The notes under the pieces: generated by a model | Seen by the model: only the letters and a program-made list of their open reading frames with translations | Databases searched by the model: none | What the model was told of the DNA's origin: nothing | Translations under genes and position numbers: made by a program | Part shown: in pieces, positions 1 through 8,650 of the stretch | Layout: the number at the start of each line of letters is the position of its first letter | Position numbering within the stretch: the stretch's first letter is position 1 | NCBI GenBank assembly: GCA_937973965.1 | Contig: CALJJQ010000013.1 | Span: forward strand, 1-64,000 | Reading direction: 5' to 3' | Source of the DNA: an uncultured Calothrix sp. | Lineage (GTDB): Bacteria; Cyanobacteriota; Cyanobacteriia; Cyanobacteriales; Nostocaceae | DNA length: 64,000 bases

Positions 1-38
1 GTGATGAGATTGTTCCCCTTTGGTTGCAACCACCGATA

Positions 39-74
39 CCCGCATTTCTCACGAAACCCTAAAACTCACAGGGA
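39..74 (-). repeat. Dispersed repeat, TTTTAGGG...GAGAAATGCGGG type
   Basis: The reverse complement reads roughly TTTTAGGGTTTCGTGAGAAATGCGGG. Related copies lie at 55673-55704 and 58161-58188 on the plus strand, each just after a CTCCCTA tract. It is a short intergenic element of unknown role. Confidence 0.55.
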
Positions 75-469
75 ATAGTCCGTGACGGGAGTAGAAGGAA
101 AATCAGTCTGTCACTCAAGACTTAAAATTTACTTGTGGGAAATCCAGGGTAGTGGCTTACCGCAGACTACTACAAATTACAAATTGGTATCAGTTTTTCC
201 CTCGTCTGTATCTCCTATTTATATTTTCCCTCTAAATTAACTATTAGGTACACTTATTGAAATAAGTTTATATACCGCAGTTTTAAATAATTTGTGAAAT
301 CTTACGTGTAGGGTTGTTAACAGTTGACGGATGAATTGTCCTTCTACTCCCTACTCACAACTCCCTACTCCCTGTAGGTTTAAGAAATTTGTGAGAACTA
401 CAGGTTACATACCTTGCTTTTTGTGTTCCCTACTCCCAGTCTCAACAAGTACACCTAATTTTTTCCACG

Positions 470-506
470 ACTTCCTCACAACTTCCTCACATTCTTGTTT
501 TATAAC
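470..506 (+). promoter_or_regulatory. Tandem 11-bp direct repeat plus TATAA box upstream of rogue psbA
   Basis: Positions 470-480 and 481-491 are two identical adjacent copies of ACTTCCTCACA. They are followed by 9 nt (492-500) and TATAAC (501-506), a good -10 element. There is no sigma70 -35 hexamer, so an activator bound to the repeats would be expected. Head-to-tail repeats with an 11-bp period are typical of OmpR/PhoB-family response-regulator sites; assignment to that class is inference. An architecture with identical spacing lies upstream of hoxU at 6611-6647. The predicted start near 513 would give a leader of about 450 nt before the psbA ATG. Confidence 0.55.
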
Positions 507-669
507 AGTACACATAGCAGAGTCCAAATTTGTACCTACAGGACAATAGCTATACTCCAGACACTGATATATTCTCTTTTGGTTTGTTAACCGGTGGCAG
601 TTGACCTTTTAGTGTTAACCGTCAAAACGAAAAACTCAGTTTATAAACGTGGAAAGCGTAAAACCAGAA

Positions 670-727
670 GAGGATGTTTTAGAAATCACTTTGAATACTT
701 AACAAGCTTGTTTTTTGGGAGTGGGAG
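670..727 (+). repeat. 60-bp dispersed repeat, copy A
   Basis: It begins GAGGATGTTTTAGAAAT and runs through ATACTTAACAAGCTTG to TTTTTTGGGAGTGGGAG. Similar copies are at 2758-2818, 32319-32378 and, inverted, 8591-8640. Three of the four lie inside the psbA-hox cluster. Confidence 0.7.
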
Positions 728-961
728 TTTCCAAACATCCTCAAAATCACGACGAAACGAAGAAATTTGTAGATGGGGTCAGGGAAACACAATCAAAATC
801 CAAACAATACACCGGAACCAATGAAAGTGTTCTTTAAATCCCGACTTAAACATGTAGCATTAGCTTGGCACAAAGCGCTGAAATAGTTCATTTCTACTCC
901 CTAATCATTACTCCCCACTCCCTAATTACATTCAATCCAGGAAATTAGGAGGAACATCTCC

Positions 962-2032
962 ATGAGTACGATAATTCAACCGCGTCGAGGATTATCTATT
1001 AGCCAAATATGGGATAGTTTTTGTGATTGGATCACCAGCACGGAAAATCGACTTTATATTGGTTGGTTTGGGGTGTTAATGATTCCCACCTTGCTAGTTG
1101 CAACTACCTGTTTTATCCTGGCTTTTATTGCTGCTCCCAGTGTAGATATGGATGGAATCCGTGAACCTGTGATCGGTTCCCTGATGGCTGGTAATAATTT
1201 AATCACAGCAGCAGTCGTACCGACATCCGCAGCCATTGGACTACATTTTTATCCGATTTGGGAAGCTGCATCCTTAGATGAATGGCTGTATAACGGTGGT
1301 CCCTATCAGTTAATTGTGTTGCATTTTTTGTTAGGGATTTGGTGCTATCTCGGACGACTTTGGGAACTGAGTTACCGCTTGGGTATGCGTCCTTGGATTG
1401 CGATCGCTTTTTCTGCTCCCGTTGCAGCTGCGACATCGGTATTTTTAATTTATCCCATCGGTCAAGGTAGTTTTTCTGATGGTTTACCGTTAGGAATATC
1501 TGGTACATTCCACTTTATGTTGGCATTCCAAGCTGACCACAATATTTTGATGCATCCCGGACATATGCTCGGTGTCGCGGGGGTATTTGGTGGTGCATTG
1601 TTAAGTGCATTGCATGGCTCCTTGGTGACATCAACTTTGTATCGCCACACTACAGACAAGGAAGCAATTACAACCGGTTATCAATTCGGTCAAACCCAAA
1701 ATACCTACAACTATTTAGCCGGACACAGTGGTTTTTTAGGACGTTTATTAATCCCTTGGTTTGCCAGCATAAATCACCGTGGGTTCCATTTTTTACTAGC
1801 TGCATTACCAACTGTCGGTATCTGGTGTGCTGCGCTGGGTGTGGGAACGATGGCATTTAACTTAAACGGTTTCAACTTTAACCACTCCCTACTAGATAGT
1901 CAGGGTGCAGTTGTCAGAACGGAAGCAGATATACTCAATCGAGCAAATCTAGGAATCCAAGCAATGCACGCTCCCAATGTCCATCACTTCCCAATGGTAA
2001 TGTCTGGAGGTGAGGCAATACCAGTAAGTTAA
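962..2032 (+). CDS. psbA: Photosystem II D1 protein, rogue (sentinel) variant
   Basis: This is a 356-residue D1 homolog of full family length. The redox tyrosine TyrZ (Y164 = canonical Y161), D173 (D170), H193 (H190), the P680 ligand H201 (H198), the iron/QB ligands H218 and H276 (H215, H272) and QB-site S269 (S264) are kept. The Mn4CaO5 ligands are eroded: E189 is Asp (D192), E333 is Ala (A337), D342 is Val (V346) and the normal C-terminal A344 is Ser (S348). H332 and H337 remain. The tail after S348 is only eight residues (GGEAIPVS), without the usual Ala processing site. Such proteins (rogue or sentinel D1) are known to give PSII that cannot oxidise water. The YLGR sequence at 129-132 keeps the ordinary small residue pair, arguing against the super-rogue chlorophyll f synthase. 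AGGAGG at 947-952 fixes the ATG. hoxE follows 242 bp downstream. Confidence 0.93.
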   Translation: MSTIIQPRRGLSISQIWDSFCDWITSTENRLYIGWFGVLMIPTLLVATTCFILAFIAAPSVDMDGIREPVIGSLMAGNNLITAAVVPTSAAIGLHFYPIWEAASLDEWLYNGGPYQLIVLHFLLGIWCYLGRLWELSYRLGMRPWIAIAFSAPVAAATSVFLIYPIGQGSFSDGLPLGISGTFHFMLAFQADHNILMHPGHMLGVAGVFGGALLSALHGSLVTSTLYRHTTDKEAITTGYQFGQTQNTYNYLAGHSGFLGRLLIPWFASINHRGFHFLLAALPTVGIWCAALGVGTMAFNLNGFNFNHSLLDSQGAVVRTEADILNRANLGIQAMHAPNVHHFPMVMSGGEAIPVS

Positions 2033-2056
2033 ATAGGGCTTGCGGAAAAATAGTAA

Positions 2057-2085
2057 AGACGCGATATATCGCCTATATCGCGTCT
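2057..2085 (+). terminator. Palindromic hairpin after psbA
   Basis: AGACGCGATATA and TATATCGCGTCT form a perfect 12-bp stem around a 5-nt loop, 25 bp after the psbA stop. No clear U-run follows, so it may attenuate rather than fully terminate. It belongs to the genome-wide GAGACG...CGTCTC palindrome family. Confidence 0.5.
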
Positions 2086-2274
2086 CTATAACCATAAATA
2101 ATATTGCAAGAATTAGAGGGTATTTTAGTCGCAAAAAGTGCTTTCCAAATAGGTATGTAAGGTTTAAAAACCCGGCATTTGTAATTTTTTTAACCAAGCA
2201 AAAGTGGAATCGGAATGGTTCAAACTATTAACTATTTCCTACTTCCCACTCCCTTTTCCCTACCCTCACAGATA

Positions 2275-2757
2275 ATGACAAACCCAACACAGCAACCACC
2301 CACCGATAACCACTTGCAAAAACTCGACCCTACCATTAAGCGGTATCAGTATCAGCAGGATGCTTTAATTGAGATATTGCACACAGCTCAAGAAATTTTT
2401 GGTTATCTAGAGGAAAATATATTACTGCACATAGCCCATAGTCTGAAATTACCACCCAGCCAAGTTTATGGTGTTGCGACCTTCTATCATCTATTTTCTC
2501 TAAAACCTCCCGCTCAACATACCTGTATTGTATGTACGGGAACGGCTTGCTATTTTCAAGGAAACCAAACAATCCTCACAAAATTAGAAAAATCCACCCA
2601 TATCCGTACAGGTCAAACAACGGCAGATGGTAAACTTTCTCTGCATACAGCCAGGTGTTTAGGTACTTGTGGACTAGCACCTGTTGTTCTGTTTGATGGG
2701 GTGCTTTTTGGTCGCACCACACCGGAATTCATTGGCGAACAGATTAGGAAGATTTGA
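2275..2757 (+). CDS. hoxE: Bidirectional hydrogenase diaphorase subunit HoxE
   Basis: A 160-residue NuoE-like thioredoxin-fold [2Fe-2S] protein. The four cluster cysteines form C-x4-C (CTGTAC) and C-x3-C (CLGTC), at residues 87, 92, 128 and 132 counted from the ATG at 2275. HoxE joins HoxF and HoxU in the diaphorase module that links the [NiFe] hydrogenase to NAD(P)H, ferredoxin or flavodoxin. The frame is open upstream to 2215, but those 20 codons translate a CTCCCTTTTCCC-type intergenic tract, so I chose the internal ATG, which precedes the conserved sequence. No strong ribosome-binding site is visible. It is the first hox gene, between the rogue psbA and hoxF, on the same strand as both. 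Confidence 0.92.
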   Translation: MTNPTQQPPTDNHLQKLDPTIKRYQYQQDALIEILHTAQEIFGYLEENILLHIAHSLKLPPSQVYGVATFYHLFSLKPPAQHTCIVCTGTACYFQGNQTILTKLEKSTHIRTGQTTADGKLSLHTARCLGTCGLAPVVLFDGVLFGRTTPEFIGEQIRKI

Positions 2758-2818
2758 GAGGATGTTATAAAAGCCGATTTTAATACTTCACAAGCTCGTT
2801 TTTTTTGGGAGTAGGGAG
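2758..2818 (+). repeat. 60-bp dispersed repeat, copy B
   Basis: It starts right after the hoxE stop: GAGGATGTTATAAAAGCC, then ATACTTCACAAGCTCG and a T-run ending in GGGAGTAGGGAG. See also 670-727, 8591-8640 and 32319-32378. The remaining hoxE-hoxF gap (2819-3155) contains heptamer tracts and a GCGCGTAGCGC palindrome near 2870 but no gene. Confidence 0.65.
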
Positions 2819-3155
2819 AAGGAAATCGGGAGTAGTCGTCATGTACTACGTACACCAAAACTGTAGATGCGCGTAGCGCAGCTTCTCTTTGAGATGACAG
2901 TGGTTTTGTTCCCACTCACTACTCACTACTCCCTAGTCGCTTTCAAGTCAGTTGATAACGACAAATATTAAGAATTATGCTAGCGTTGATCCTCCGCACT
3001 CCTGCATTATTAATGATGAATTACCGCTTGGCGACTTGACAGTTTCCAAACATTTTCTGAGAACGAACCGAATTTTTCACCACAACATTCTCAATATTTT
3101 CTCCTAATCTCATGGATATTGAGAGCGATCGCTGGAAAGGATGGGAGTTTAATCA

Positions 3156-4790
3156 ATGGATTTAACAGAACTGAGGGAAATTGCCGAACAGGAACGTCAA
3201 TCAGCAAAACCCACCCAAATTAAATGTTGTGTTGCTGCTGGTTGCGTTTCTGCTAACTCCCAACTAGTTAAACAACGACTTGATGCAGCAGTCAAAACCT
3301 CTGGTTTAGAAAACCAGGTGCAGGTATGTGGTGTTGGTTGTCTGGGGTTGTGTAGTCAAGCTCCGTTGGTGCGAGTTGATACCATTACTCCAGGAGAAAA
3401 ACACAGCATACTGTACCAGCAAGTCACCCCAGATAAGACAACCGCAATCATTGCTGCTTTAGCGGGAAAAGAAACAACCCAACTTCCCCAAGCTGATTTA
3501 ACCCATCCATTTTTTACCAAGCAATTACCCATCGTCCTGGAAAATACAGGCAAAATTGATCCAGAGCGAATTCAAGCCTATATTGCCCACGATGGCTATC
3601 GAGCGCTAGGACATGTGTTGCAAGAAATGACACCCACCCAAGTTGTAGATGCGATCGCTCGTAGCGGATTACGGGGACGGGGAGGAGCAGGTTATCCCAC
3701 AGGTTTAAAATGGGCTACCGTCGCCAAAGCACGGGGTGATACTCCTAAAGGAAGTCGCAAATACGTGATTTGTAACGCCGATGAAGGCGACCCCGGTGCA
3801 TTCATGGATAGAAGTGTATTAGAAAGCGATCCCCATCGCGTAATTGAAGGGATGATAATTGCCGCCTATGCAGTCGGTGCAAATCACGGTTACATATACA
3901 TCCGTGCCGAATATCCCCTAGCTACCCAACGCTTGCAAATCGCCATCGATCAAGCCCAACAACTGGGTTTGTTAGGTAGTCGTATTTTTGACTCCCCCTT
4001 TGATTTTCGCATCGATATCCGCATCGGAGCAGGGGCCTATGTTTGCGGTGAAGAAACAGCTCTGATGGCATCGATTGAAGGTAAACGGGGTGTCCCCCAC
4101 CCCCGACCACCCTATCCCGCAGAGAAGGGTTTATGGGGCTTTCCGACCCTCATTAATAATGTGGAAACCTTTGCCAATGTGCCTTGGATTATCCGTCATG
4201 GTGCAGATGCCTTTGCAAGTATCGGCACGGAAAAAAGTAAGGGGACAAAAGTATTTTCTTTGACTGGTAATGTACGCAACTTAGGTTTAATTGAAGTGCC
4301 GATGGGAACTACCTTGCGGCAAATCGTGGAAGAAATGGGGGGAGGTGTAGCCCAAGGAACAGCCAAAGCCATACAAACTGGTGGTGCTTCCGGGGGGTGT
4401 ATTCCGGCTTCCGCGTTTGATACTCCCGTTGATTATGAGTCCTTGACCCAACTAGGTTCGATGATGGGTTCCGGGGGGATGATTGTCATGGATGAAACCA
4501 TCAATATGGTGGAAATTGCCAAGTTTTTCATGGAATTTTGCATGGATGAGTCCTGTGGGAAGTGCATTCCCTGTCGGGTAGGGACGGTGCAGTTGTATCA
4601 ATTACTGACAAAAATTCTTGCAGGGAAAGCTTCAATGGCAGATTTGGAATTATTAGAGGAATTATCTGACATGGTCAAGCATACGAGTTTATGTGGCTTA
4701 GGACAGTCTGCACCAAACCCAGTTTTTAGTACATTGCGGTATTTTCAGGATGAGTATTTGGCTTTGATTGATCAGGGAAACAAAAAATAG
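3156..4790 (+). CDS. hoxF: Bidirectional hydrogenase diaphorase subunit HoxF (NADH/FMN)
   Basis: A 544-residue NuoF-type flavoprotein that oxidises or reduces NAD(P) and passes electrons to the FeS chain. The N-terminal thioredoxin-like [2Fe-2S] domain has C25-x4-C30 and C62-x3-C66. The FMN/NADH-binding core begins with the glycine-rich GRGGAG at residues 174-179. The distal [4Fe-4S] site is C467, C470, C473 (CGKCIPC) and C513. Length and motif order match cyanobacterial HoxF. It lies about 400 bp after hoxE, across repeat-rich DNA. The ATG at 3156 follows GGAAAGGATGGGAG, which offers a usable Shine-Dalgarno sequence. Confidence 0.95.
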   Translation: MDLTELREIAEQERQSAKPTQIKCCVAAGCVSANSQLVKQRLDAAVKTSGLENQVQVCGVGCLGLCSQAPLVRVDTITPGEKHSILYQQVTPDKTTAIIAALAGKETTQLPQADLTHPFFTKQLPIVLENTGKIDPERIQAYIAHDGYRALGHVLQEMTPTQVVDAIARSGLRGRGGAGYPTGLKWATVAKARGDTPKGSRKYVICNADEGDPGAFMDRSVLESDPHRVIEGMIIAAYAVGANHGYIYIRAEYPLATQRLQIAIDQAQQLGLLGSRIFDSPFDFRIDIRIGAGAYVCGEETALMASIEGKRGVPHPRPPYPAEKGLWGFPTLINNVETFANVPWIIRHGADAFASIGTEKSKGTKVFSLTGNVRNLGLIEVPMGTTLRQIVEEMGGGVAQGTAKAIQTGGASGGCIPASAFDTPVDYESLTQLGSMMGSGGMIVMDETINMVEIAKFFMEFCMDESCGKCIPCRVGTVQLYQLLTKILAGKASMADLELLEELSDMVKHTSLCGLGQSAPNPVFSTLRYFQDEYLALIDQGNKK

Positions 4791-4859
4791 GCATTGCGGA
4801 ATTTGGGTATGAATTATCGTTATTTACATTTTGTATTCAAACCACAATTATCGTAGTAG

Positions 4860-4880
4860 AGATGTAGCAATACTACATCT
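4860..4880 (+). terminator. Hairpin after hoxF
   Basis: AGATGTAG and CTACATCT pair around a CAATA loop, 70 bp past the hoxF stop. It belongs to the same dispersed palindrome type as the hairpin at 39115-39139. It may mark the end of the hoxEF transcript. Confidence 0.45.
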
Positions 4881-4918
4881 ACAATACGCAAAATTTTCAA
4901 GGGTTGACCCTCACCTGG

Positions 4919-5143
4919 CTAAGACCGAGGGGATTCTAAAAGGACGCTACAAACGACAGCTTTAGTTGTTGTTTGTAACGTTTTCTTTTCGAATTTCAGA
5001 AGATTAATCCTTCTTGGCTGGGTCAATGCAACCCTAGACACTCCGGTAAAACCATTATGTTTACTTTTTCTACCAATATTCAGCGCACCATTCAAATCAC
5101 TATTAACCAAATGTCCATTTTTTGTCCTATATAATCGTGGGAA
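4919..5143 (-). pseudogene. IS200/IS605-family TnpB (OrfB) C-terminal remnant
   Basis: Reading on the minus strand, the fragment begins FPRLYRTKNGHLVNSDLN and continues GALNIGRKSKHNGFTGV then SRVALTQPRR. NGHLVNSDLNGALNI is the conserved C-terminal end of TnpB, with the last RuvC Asp in the D-x-N context. A TAA stop lies directly upstream (5144-5146). The zinc-finger region, the rest of the nuclease and any tnpA are gone. It is a decayed insertion inside the hox cluster, between hoxF and hoxU. Confidence 0.75.
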
Positions 5144-5198
5144 TTATTTATTTATATGGTTTAGCTGTGTACCAAGAACGTGGGAGACTGATTTAGAT

Positions 5199-5423
5199 TT
5201 AATTATCTTCCGTCCATTCTTCCTGAGCTAGCAAATCGATGATTTTATCACGGAGAAGAAAATCATTTTCTTCTAATTCTAATTCAATACAGACCCAATC
5301 GTGACCGGGGATAAATTTACACAAAGCATAAATCGGATCATTACGTTGAACTTTTCCTTTTTCCACAAGTTGACGAGCTTCTGCTCGCAAAACCTCTAGG
5401 TCATATTTAACGGTAGTTGCCAT
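5199..5423 (-). CDS. DUF4327 family small cyanobacterial protein
   Basis: A 74-residue soluble protein. The sequence EARQLVEKGKVQRNDPIYALCKFIP and the later ENDFLLRDKIIDLL block match my recollection of the cyanobacteria-specific DUF4327 family, whose function is unknown. The ATG at 5423 is preceded by AGGAGG with 10-nt spacing, which rules out the upstream TTG at 5429. It runs opposite to the hox genes and is part of the block that separates hoxF from hoxU. Nothing in the sequence ties it to hydrogenase function. Confidence 0.75.
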   Translation of the reverse strand: MATTVKYDLEVLRAEARQLVEKGKVQRNDPIYALCKFIPGHDWVCIELELEENDFLLRDKIIDLLAQEEWTEDN

Positions 5424-5675
5424 AGTCAATCAACCTCCTCATTTGTTATATAGAGGGATTAGGGAGTGGGGAATTGGGAGTTGGGCGAGCTTTCGGGAGC
5501 AGGGGAAGAAAATGTGTCACAATTTTCGTGAAATGGTATTAGGGGGACAAAACGACTTTTGTTTATAAGTTCTAGTGTCAATAGTTACATGTAGGTTATT
5601 CAGATATTTTATTTGAGAATAGCTGGAAAATTTGACTTTAACTAAAGTTGTGTGATTTCATTAACTTTATGTAAT

Positions 5676-6170
5676 TTATACTACAAATTTATGGGCGGGC
5701 AGGAGTTTTTTCTCAGCTAAATATGCATGTATTTCTGATGGTTTGAGCTTGCATACATCTTTAGCAAGAACCTGTACACGCCAATTTGCAGGTAGTGAAG
5801 GAATCACGACTTCTCGCAAAATACCTAGGGCTCGTGGTTCCGAGACAATTACCAATTGCTGGATCGATTGACGTTGGCAAAATTCAATCATTTCATCAGC
5901 GATCGCTCTTGCAAAACGTCTTCCATATTCGTTGAGGTGGCTTTCCCTACCATCATCATAAGCATGGACTTGAGTTCCAGTTCCTTGATGACGACCCGTT
6001 TTCGTAGTTGTCCACAAGTCTTTATCTGGCAATGATTTTGCCGAATTCAAGAGTCCTTTGTGTTCAACTAGGTGACAATTAGATTCATCCAAGGAGTTAT
6101 CATCGAGCGGTTCAAGTGTTAAAAATCTTGCCCTCGCACCATCAATTACCGCAACTAAATATTTATTCAT
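5676..6170 (-). CDS. Host attachment / bacterial eRF1-like (baeRF) protein
   Basis: A 164-residue protein starting MNKYLVAVIDGARARFLTLE. That opening, followed later by HLNEYGRRFARAIADEM and a VIVSEPRALGILR strand, is characteristic of the Host_attach family (PF10116), related to the central domain of peptide release factor eRF1. Members were first noted as proteins needed for attachment to host cells; the biochemical role is unclear and ribosome-linked functions have been suggested for the wider baeRF group. It has no signal peptide or membrane segment. It is the second minus-strand gene in the hoxF-hoxU gap. Confidence 0.75.
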   Translation of the reverse strand: MNKYLVAVIDGARARFLTLEPLDDNSLDESNCHLVEHKGLLNSAKSLPDKDLWTTTKTGRHQGTGTQVHAYDDGRESHLNEYGRRFARAIADEMIEFCQRQSIQQLVIVSEPRALGILREVVIPSLPANWRVQVLAKDVCKLKPSEIHAYLAEKKLLPAHKFVV

Positions 6171-6610
6171 GAATTCGCCCCTGAAATTATATTTAAGAAG
6201 TACATTCTCGTTTGAAAATAGGGAGTAGAGACGACCCGTTAGATCGTCTGTACAGGGAATAGAAATGAACTTATTTTCCTGTTAGACCGCGCCAAACCTG
6301 TGAAAGGTTATGTCTATAACGACACGGGGACTAATTTGCAGTAAAGTCTCTAATAGTTTGAGTGTATCTAATAAACTTGAGGAACTTGTGAAGATTTATG
6401 TTAGCTAATCATGGAAAAGCTACTAACAGCAAAGAACATTCCCTGACCCTAGTCCCCAGATGAATTGCCTGGAGATTTAGACCAAGTTGCAATCATACAA
6501 CACAGTTGATATCGTTTACACCAACAGTAGCTATTGTCTAAAATCTATACTTTTTAGTTTTAGCCTTTACCTTTTTGTACTACTTACTTAAATGTTACTA
6601 ATTGTAAATA
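6171..6610. other. Intergenic region upstream of hoxU
   Basis: No gene is seen. It includes a GAGACGACCCGTTAGATCGTC imperfect palindrome near 6229 and ordinary AT-rich sequence leading into the promoter-like module at 6611. Confidence 0.5.
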
Positions 6611-6647
6611 ACCATCTCACAACTTCCTCAAACTGTTGGTGTATAAG
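6611..6647 (+). promoter_or_regulatory. Tandem 11-bp repeat plus TATAA box upstream of hoxU
   Basis: Positions 6611-6621 (ACCATCTCACA) and 6622-6632 (ACTTCCTCAAA) are adjacent 11-bp units. Then come 9 nt and TATAAG at 6642-6647. Against the psbA upstream module (470-506), 28 of 37 positions match by eye, including an uninterrupted 15-bp block CTCACAACTTCCTCA, and the spacing to the TATAA box is identical. The predicted transcript would start about 120 nt before the hoxU ATG. A shared regulator is inferred. Confidence 0.55.
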
Positions 6648-6772
6648 TGCGATAGGATAGTCAGTGCAAGCGAAAGTAAAAAGTCATAGTAATCCCCTAA
6701 AATCCAGCAACAAATACAAATTACGTAGCTTGCTTCCCGCGTAGCGGGTATTACGAATTACAAATTAAAACT

Positions 6773-7486
6773 ATGGCTGTCAAAACCTTAACAATCAACG
6801 ACCAACCAATTGGAGCAGACGAGGAAGAAACCATTCTCCAAGCTGCACAAGATGCAGGTATTTCAATTCCCACCCTCTGCTATCTCCAAGGATTATCAGA
6901 GGTTGGAGCTTGTCGGTTGTGCTTAGTGGAAATTGTCGGTAGTAATAAACTTGTACCAGCCTGTGTAACTAAAGTTGCAGAAGGGATAGAAGTGATGACA
7001 AACACCGAACGATTGCAGAAATACCGTCGCACCATTGTGGAAATGTTATTTGCAGAGGGTAATCATATTTGCGCGGCGTGTGTATCTAATGGCAATTGCG
7101 AATTACAAGATTTAGCCATTGAAATGGGTATGGATCATGTCCGCTTGGAATATCAATTCCCCCAGCGTCAGGTAGATATTTCCCATAAGCGCTTTGGTAT
7201 TGACCACAATCGCTGTGTGCTTTGTACTCGGTGCGTGCGTGTTTGCGATGAAATCGAAGGAGCGCACACTTGGGATATGGCTGGAAGGGGAAAAAACTCC
7301 CACGTGATTACCGACTTAAATCAACCTTGGGGAACTTCAGATACTTGTACTTCCTGCGGTAAATGCGTTAATGCTTGTCCGACGGGTGCAATTTTTGATC
7401 AAGGTTCCAGCGTTGGAGAAATGGTACATCAACGCGATCGCGTTAAATTTATTGTCACCGCAAGGGAGAAGAAACAATGGTCTTGA
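6773..7486 (+). CDS. hoxU: Bidirectional hydrogenase diaphorase subunit HoxU
   Basis: A 237-residue NuoG-N-terminal-type FeS protein that carries electrons between HoxF and the hydrogenase subunit HoxY. The [2Fe-2S] ferredoxin domain uses C36, C47, C50 and C64. The His-Cys3 [4Fe-4S] site is H98, C100, C103 and C109. Two ferredoxin-like [4Fe-4S] motifs follow at C148/C151/C154/C158 and C192/C195/C198/C202. All cluster ligands are intact. The last 10 nt overlap hoxY, indicating translational coupling. DNA just upstream (6725-6770) contains a CCCGCGTAGCGGG palindrome. Confidence 0.95.
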   Translation: MAVKTLTINDQPIGADEEETILQAAQDAGISIPTLCYLQGLSEVGACRLCLVEIVGSNKLVPACVTKVAEGIEVMTNTERLQKYRRTIVEMLFAEGNHICAACVSNGNCELQDLAIEMGMDHVRLEYQFPQRQVDISHKRFGIDHNRCVLCTRCVRVCDEIEGAHTWDMAGRGKNSHVITDLNQPWGTSDTCTSCGKCVNACPTGAIFDQGSSVGEMVHQRDRVKFIVTAREKKQWS

Positions 7487-8034
7487 CTCGTATGAAACTT
7501 GCTACGGTATGGTTAGGTGGTTGTTCCGGTTGTCACATGTCCTTCCTTGATTTGGACCAATGGTTAGTAGATTTAGCGACTCAGGTCGATTTGGTTTACA
7601 GTCCCTTGGCTGATATTAAGGAATACCCTCCCGGTGTGGATATAGTTCTTGTGGAGGGTGCAGTTGGGAATGCGGAACATCTGAAAACGATTTATACAGT
7701 TAGAGAGCGATCGCGTATTTTGGTTTCCTTTGGAGATTGTGCAGTAACTGGGAATGTGACGGCTTTACGCAATCCTTTAGGTTCTGATAATGTTGAATCT
7801 ATCCTACAACGTTGTTACATGGATTTGGCTGATACCCATCCCCAAATCCCCCAGGAAACGGGTATTGTTCCCCCTTTACTAGACAAAGTACAACCCGTTC
7901 ATCGGGTAGTTAATGTTGATGTTTATTTACCTGGTTGTCCACCCTCGGCAACTCGAATTAGAACCGTATTAGCAGCATTATTACAAGGAAAAACTCCCCA
8001 ATTAATCGGACGAGAATTGATTAAATTTGGTTAA
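7477..8034 (+). CDS. hoxY: [NiFe]-hydrogenase small subunit HoxY
   Basis: A 185-residue short hydrogenase small subunit holding the proximal [4Fe-4S] cluster: C16 and C19 (GGCSGC), C88 (FGDC) and C154 (LPGCPPS). It lacks the export signal and the extra clusters of uptake-type small subunits, as expected for cytoplasmic group 3d enzymes. The ATG at 7477 overlaps hoxU; an internal ATG at 7492 is possible but less well coupled. It is 617 bp upstream of hoxH because a repeat has been inserted between them. Confidence 0.95.
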   Translation: MVLTRMKLATVWLGGCSGCHMSFLDLDQWLVDLATQVDLVYSPLADIKEYPPGVDIVLVEGAVGNAEHLKTIYTVRERSRILVSFGDCAVTGNVTALRNPLGSDNVESILQRCYMDLADTHPQIPQETGIVPPLLDKVQPVHRVVNVDVYLPGCPPSATRIRTVLAALLQGKTPQLIGRELIKFG

Positions 8035-8130
8035 AAATAGAGAATTTAATAGCTTGCATTCATCTGTAGTTTAGTATGGTTGACAAAGCCCATTATGATA
8101 TTCCGATTAAATCTAGGATACTTATCAGTG

Positions 8131-8340
8131 CGCTTGGTGTTAAAGATAACTGTAGGTTGGGTTGAGGCTTTGCGTAGACTGTTGATTTTGTGGAAATTTA
8201 CCCATAAGTTCACACAGTTTTTGTGATGATCTCGTCCCGATGCTCCGCGTGGGGAAGCATTCCACGAGGGCTACTGCCTCTACACTCTTCAACCTAACCT
8301 ACCCAATAATCAGGCTTTTAAGTCTAACTGAACTGTATTG
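8131..8340 (+). repeat. 210-bp MITE-like repeat, copy 1
   Basis: This element between hoxY and hoxH has near-identical relatives at 55329-55534 (plus) and 41297-41443 (minus, shortened). Shared blocks include CTTGGTGTTAAAGATAACTG, GACTGTTGATTTTGTGG and GCATTCCACGAGGGCTACTG. The right end reads ACTGAACTGTATTG. In the 55 kb copy the left end reads CAATACGCTTGGTG, giving weak terminal inverted repeats of the CAATAC type. No protein is encoded. Confidence 0.8.
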
Positions 8341-8471
8341 GGATACTTATTACTTCAAAATCAAAATTGCACTTGATTTAATCCATGTTTTTAACAGAAT
8401 CATACCGATTCCGAAAATGTTTGTAATATAATCCCGCATAGGAGATAGGAGACGTAATATATCTCGAATAG

Positions 8472-8493
8472 GAGACGTAATATATTACGTCTC
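8472..8493. repeat. GAGACG...CGTCTC palindrome
   Basis: A perfect 22-bp palindrome, GAGACGTAATA followed by TATTACGTCTC, preceded by a partial copy at 8449-8462. One of at least ten members of this family in the window. Confidence 0.7.
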
Positions 8494-8590
8494 TACAAAT
8501 AAACAAAAAAATTCTATTTTTTATTGGTTATGGTGTCATTTTTACATGACGGCTATCTATCGTTATCGACTACTCCCGATTCCCGATTCC

Positions 8591-8640
8591 CTACTCCCAA
8601 AAAACGATTTAAGTATTCAAAACGACCTTTCAAACAATCC
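8591..8640 (-). repeat. 60-bp dispersed repeat, copy D (inverted)
   Basis: Reverse complement of the family seen at 670-727, 2758-2818 and 32319-32378. It contains CGTTTTGAATACTTAAATCG and TTTTTTGGGAGTAG. It ends 10 bp before the hoxH ATG and so forms its immediate leader. Confidence 0.65.
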
Positions 8641-8650
8641 CTAAATCATT

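Larger units (their letters stand above)
1..961. other. Long region upstream of psbA without a convincing gene
   Basis: No reading frame here looks like a protein. The ATG frame at 331 and the frame at 594 run through heptamer tracts and dispersed repeats and lack coding character. The stretch holds a dispersed repeat at 39-74, CTCCCTACTCCC-type tracts near 342-372 and 890-925, the promoter-like module at 470-506, and one copy of a 60-bp dispersed repeat at 670-727. The segment around 563-620 resembles 27255-27300 (shared CTTTTGGTTTGTT), so it is probably also repeat-derived. Confidence 0.6.

Noticed and set aside
340-380. CTCCCTACTCCC tracts as a CRISPR array or microsatellite locus
   Set aside because: No spacer/repeat regularity; these short degenerate heptamers occur throughout intergenic DNA in this window.
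594-824. A 76-codon GTG-start frame upstream of psbA
   Set aside because: Most of it overlaps the dispersed 60-bp repeat and other repeat-like DNA, with no convincing Shine-Dalgarno or recognisable protein.
962-2032. D1 as chlorophyll f synthase (super-rogue D1, ChlF)
   Set aside because: The residue pair after Tyr129 (LG) is of the ordinary D1 type and no far-red light photoacclimation genes are nearby. Ligand losses fit rogue/sentinel D1 better.
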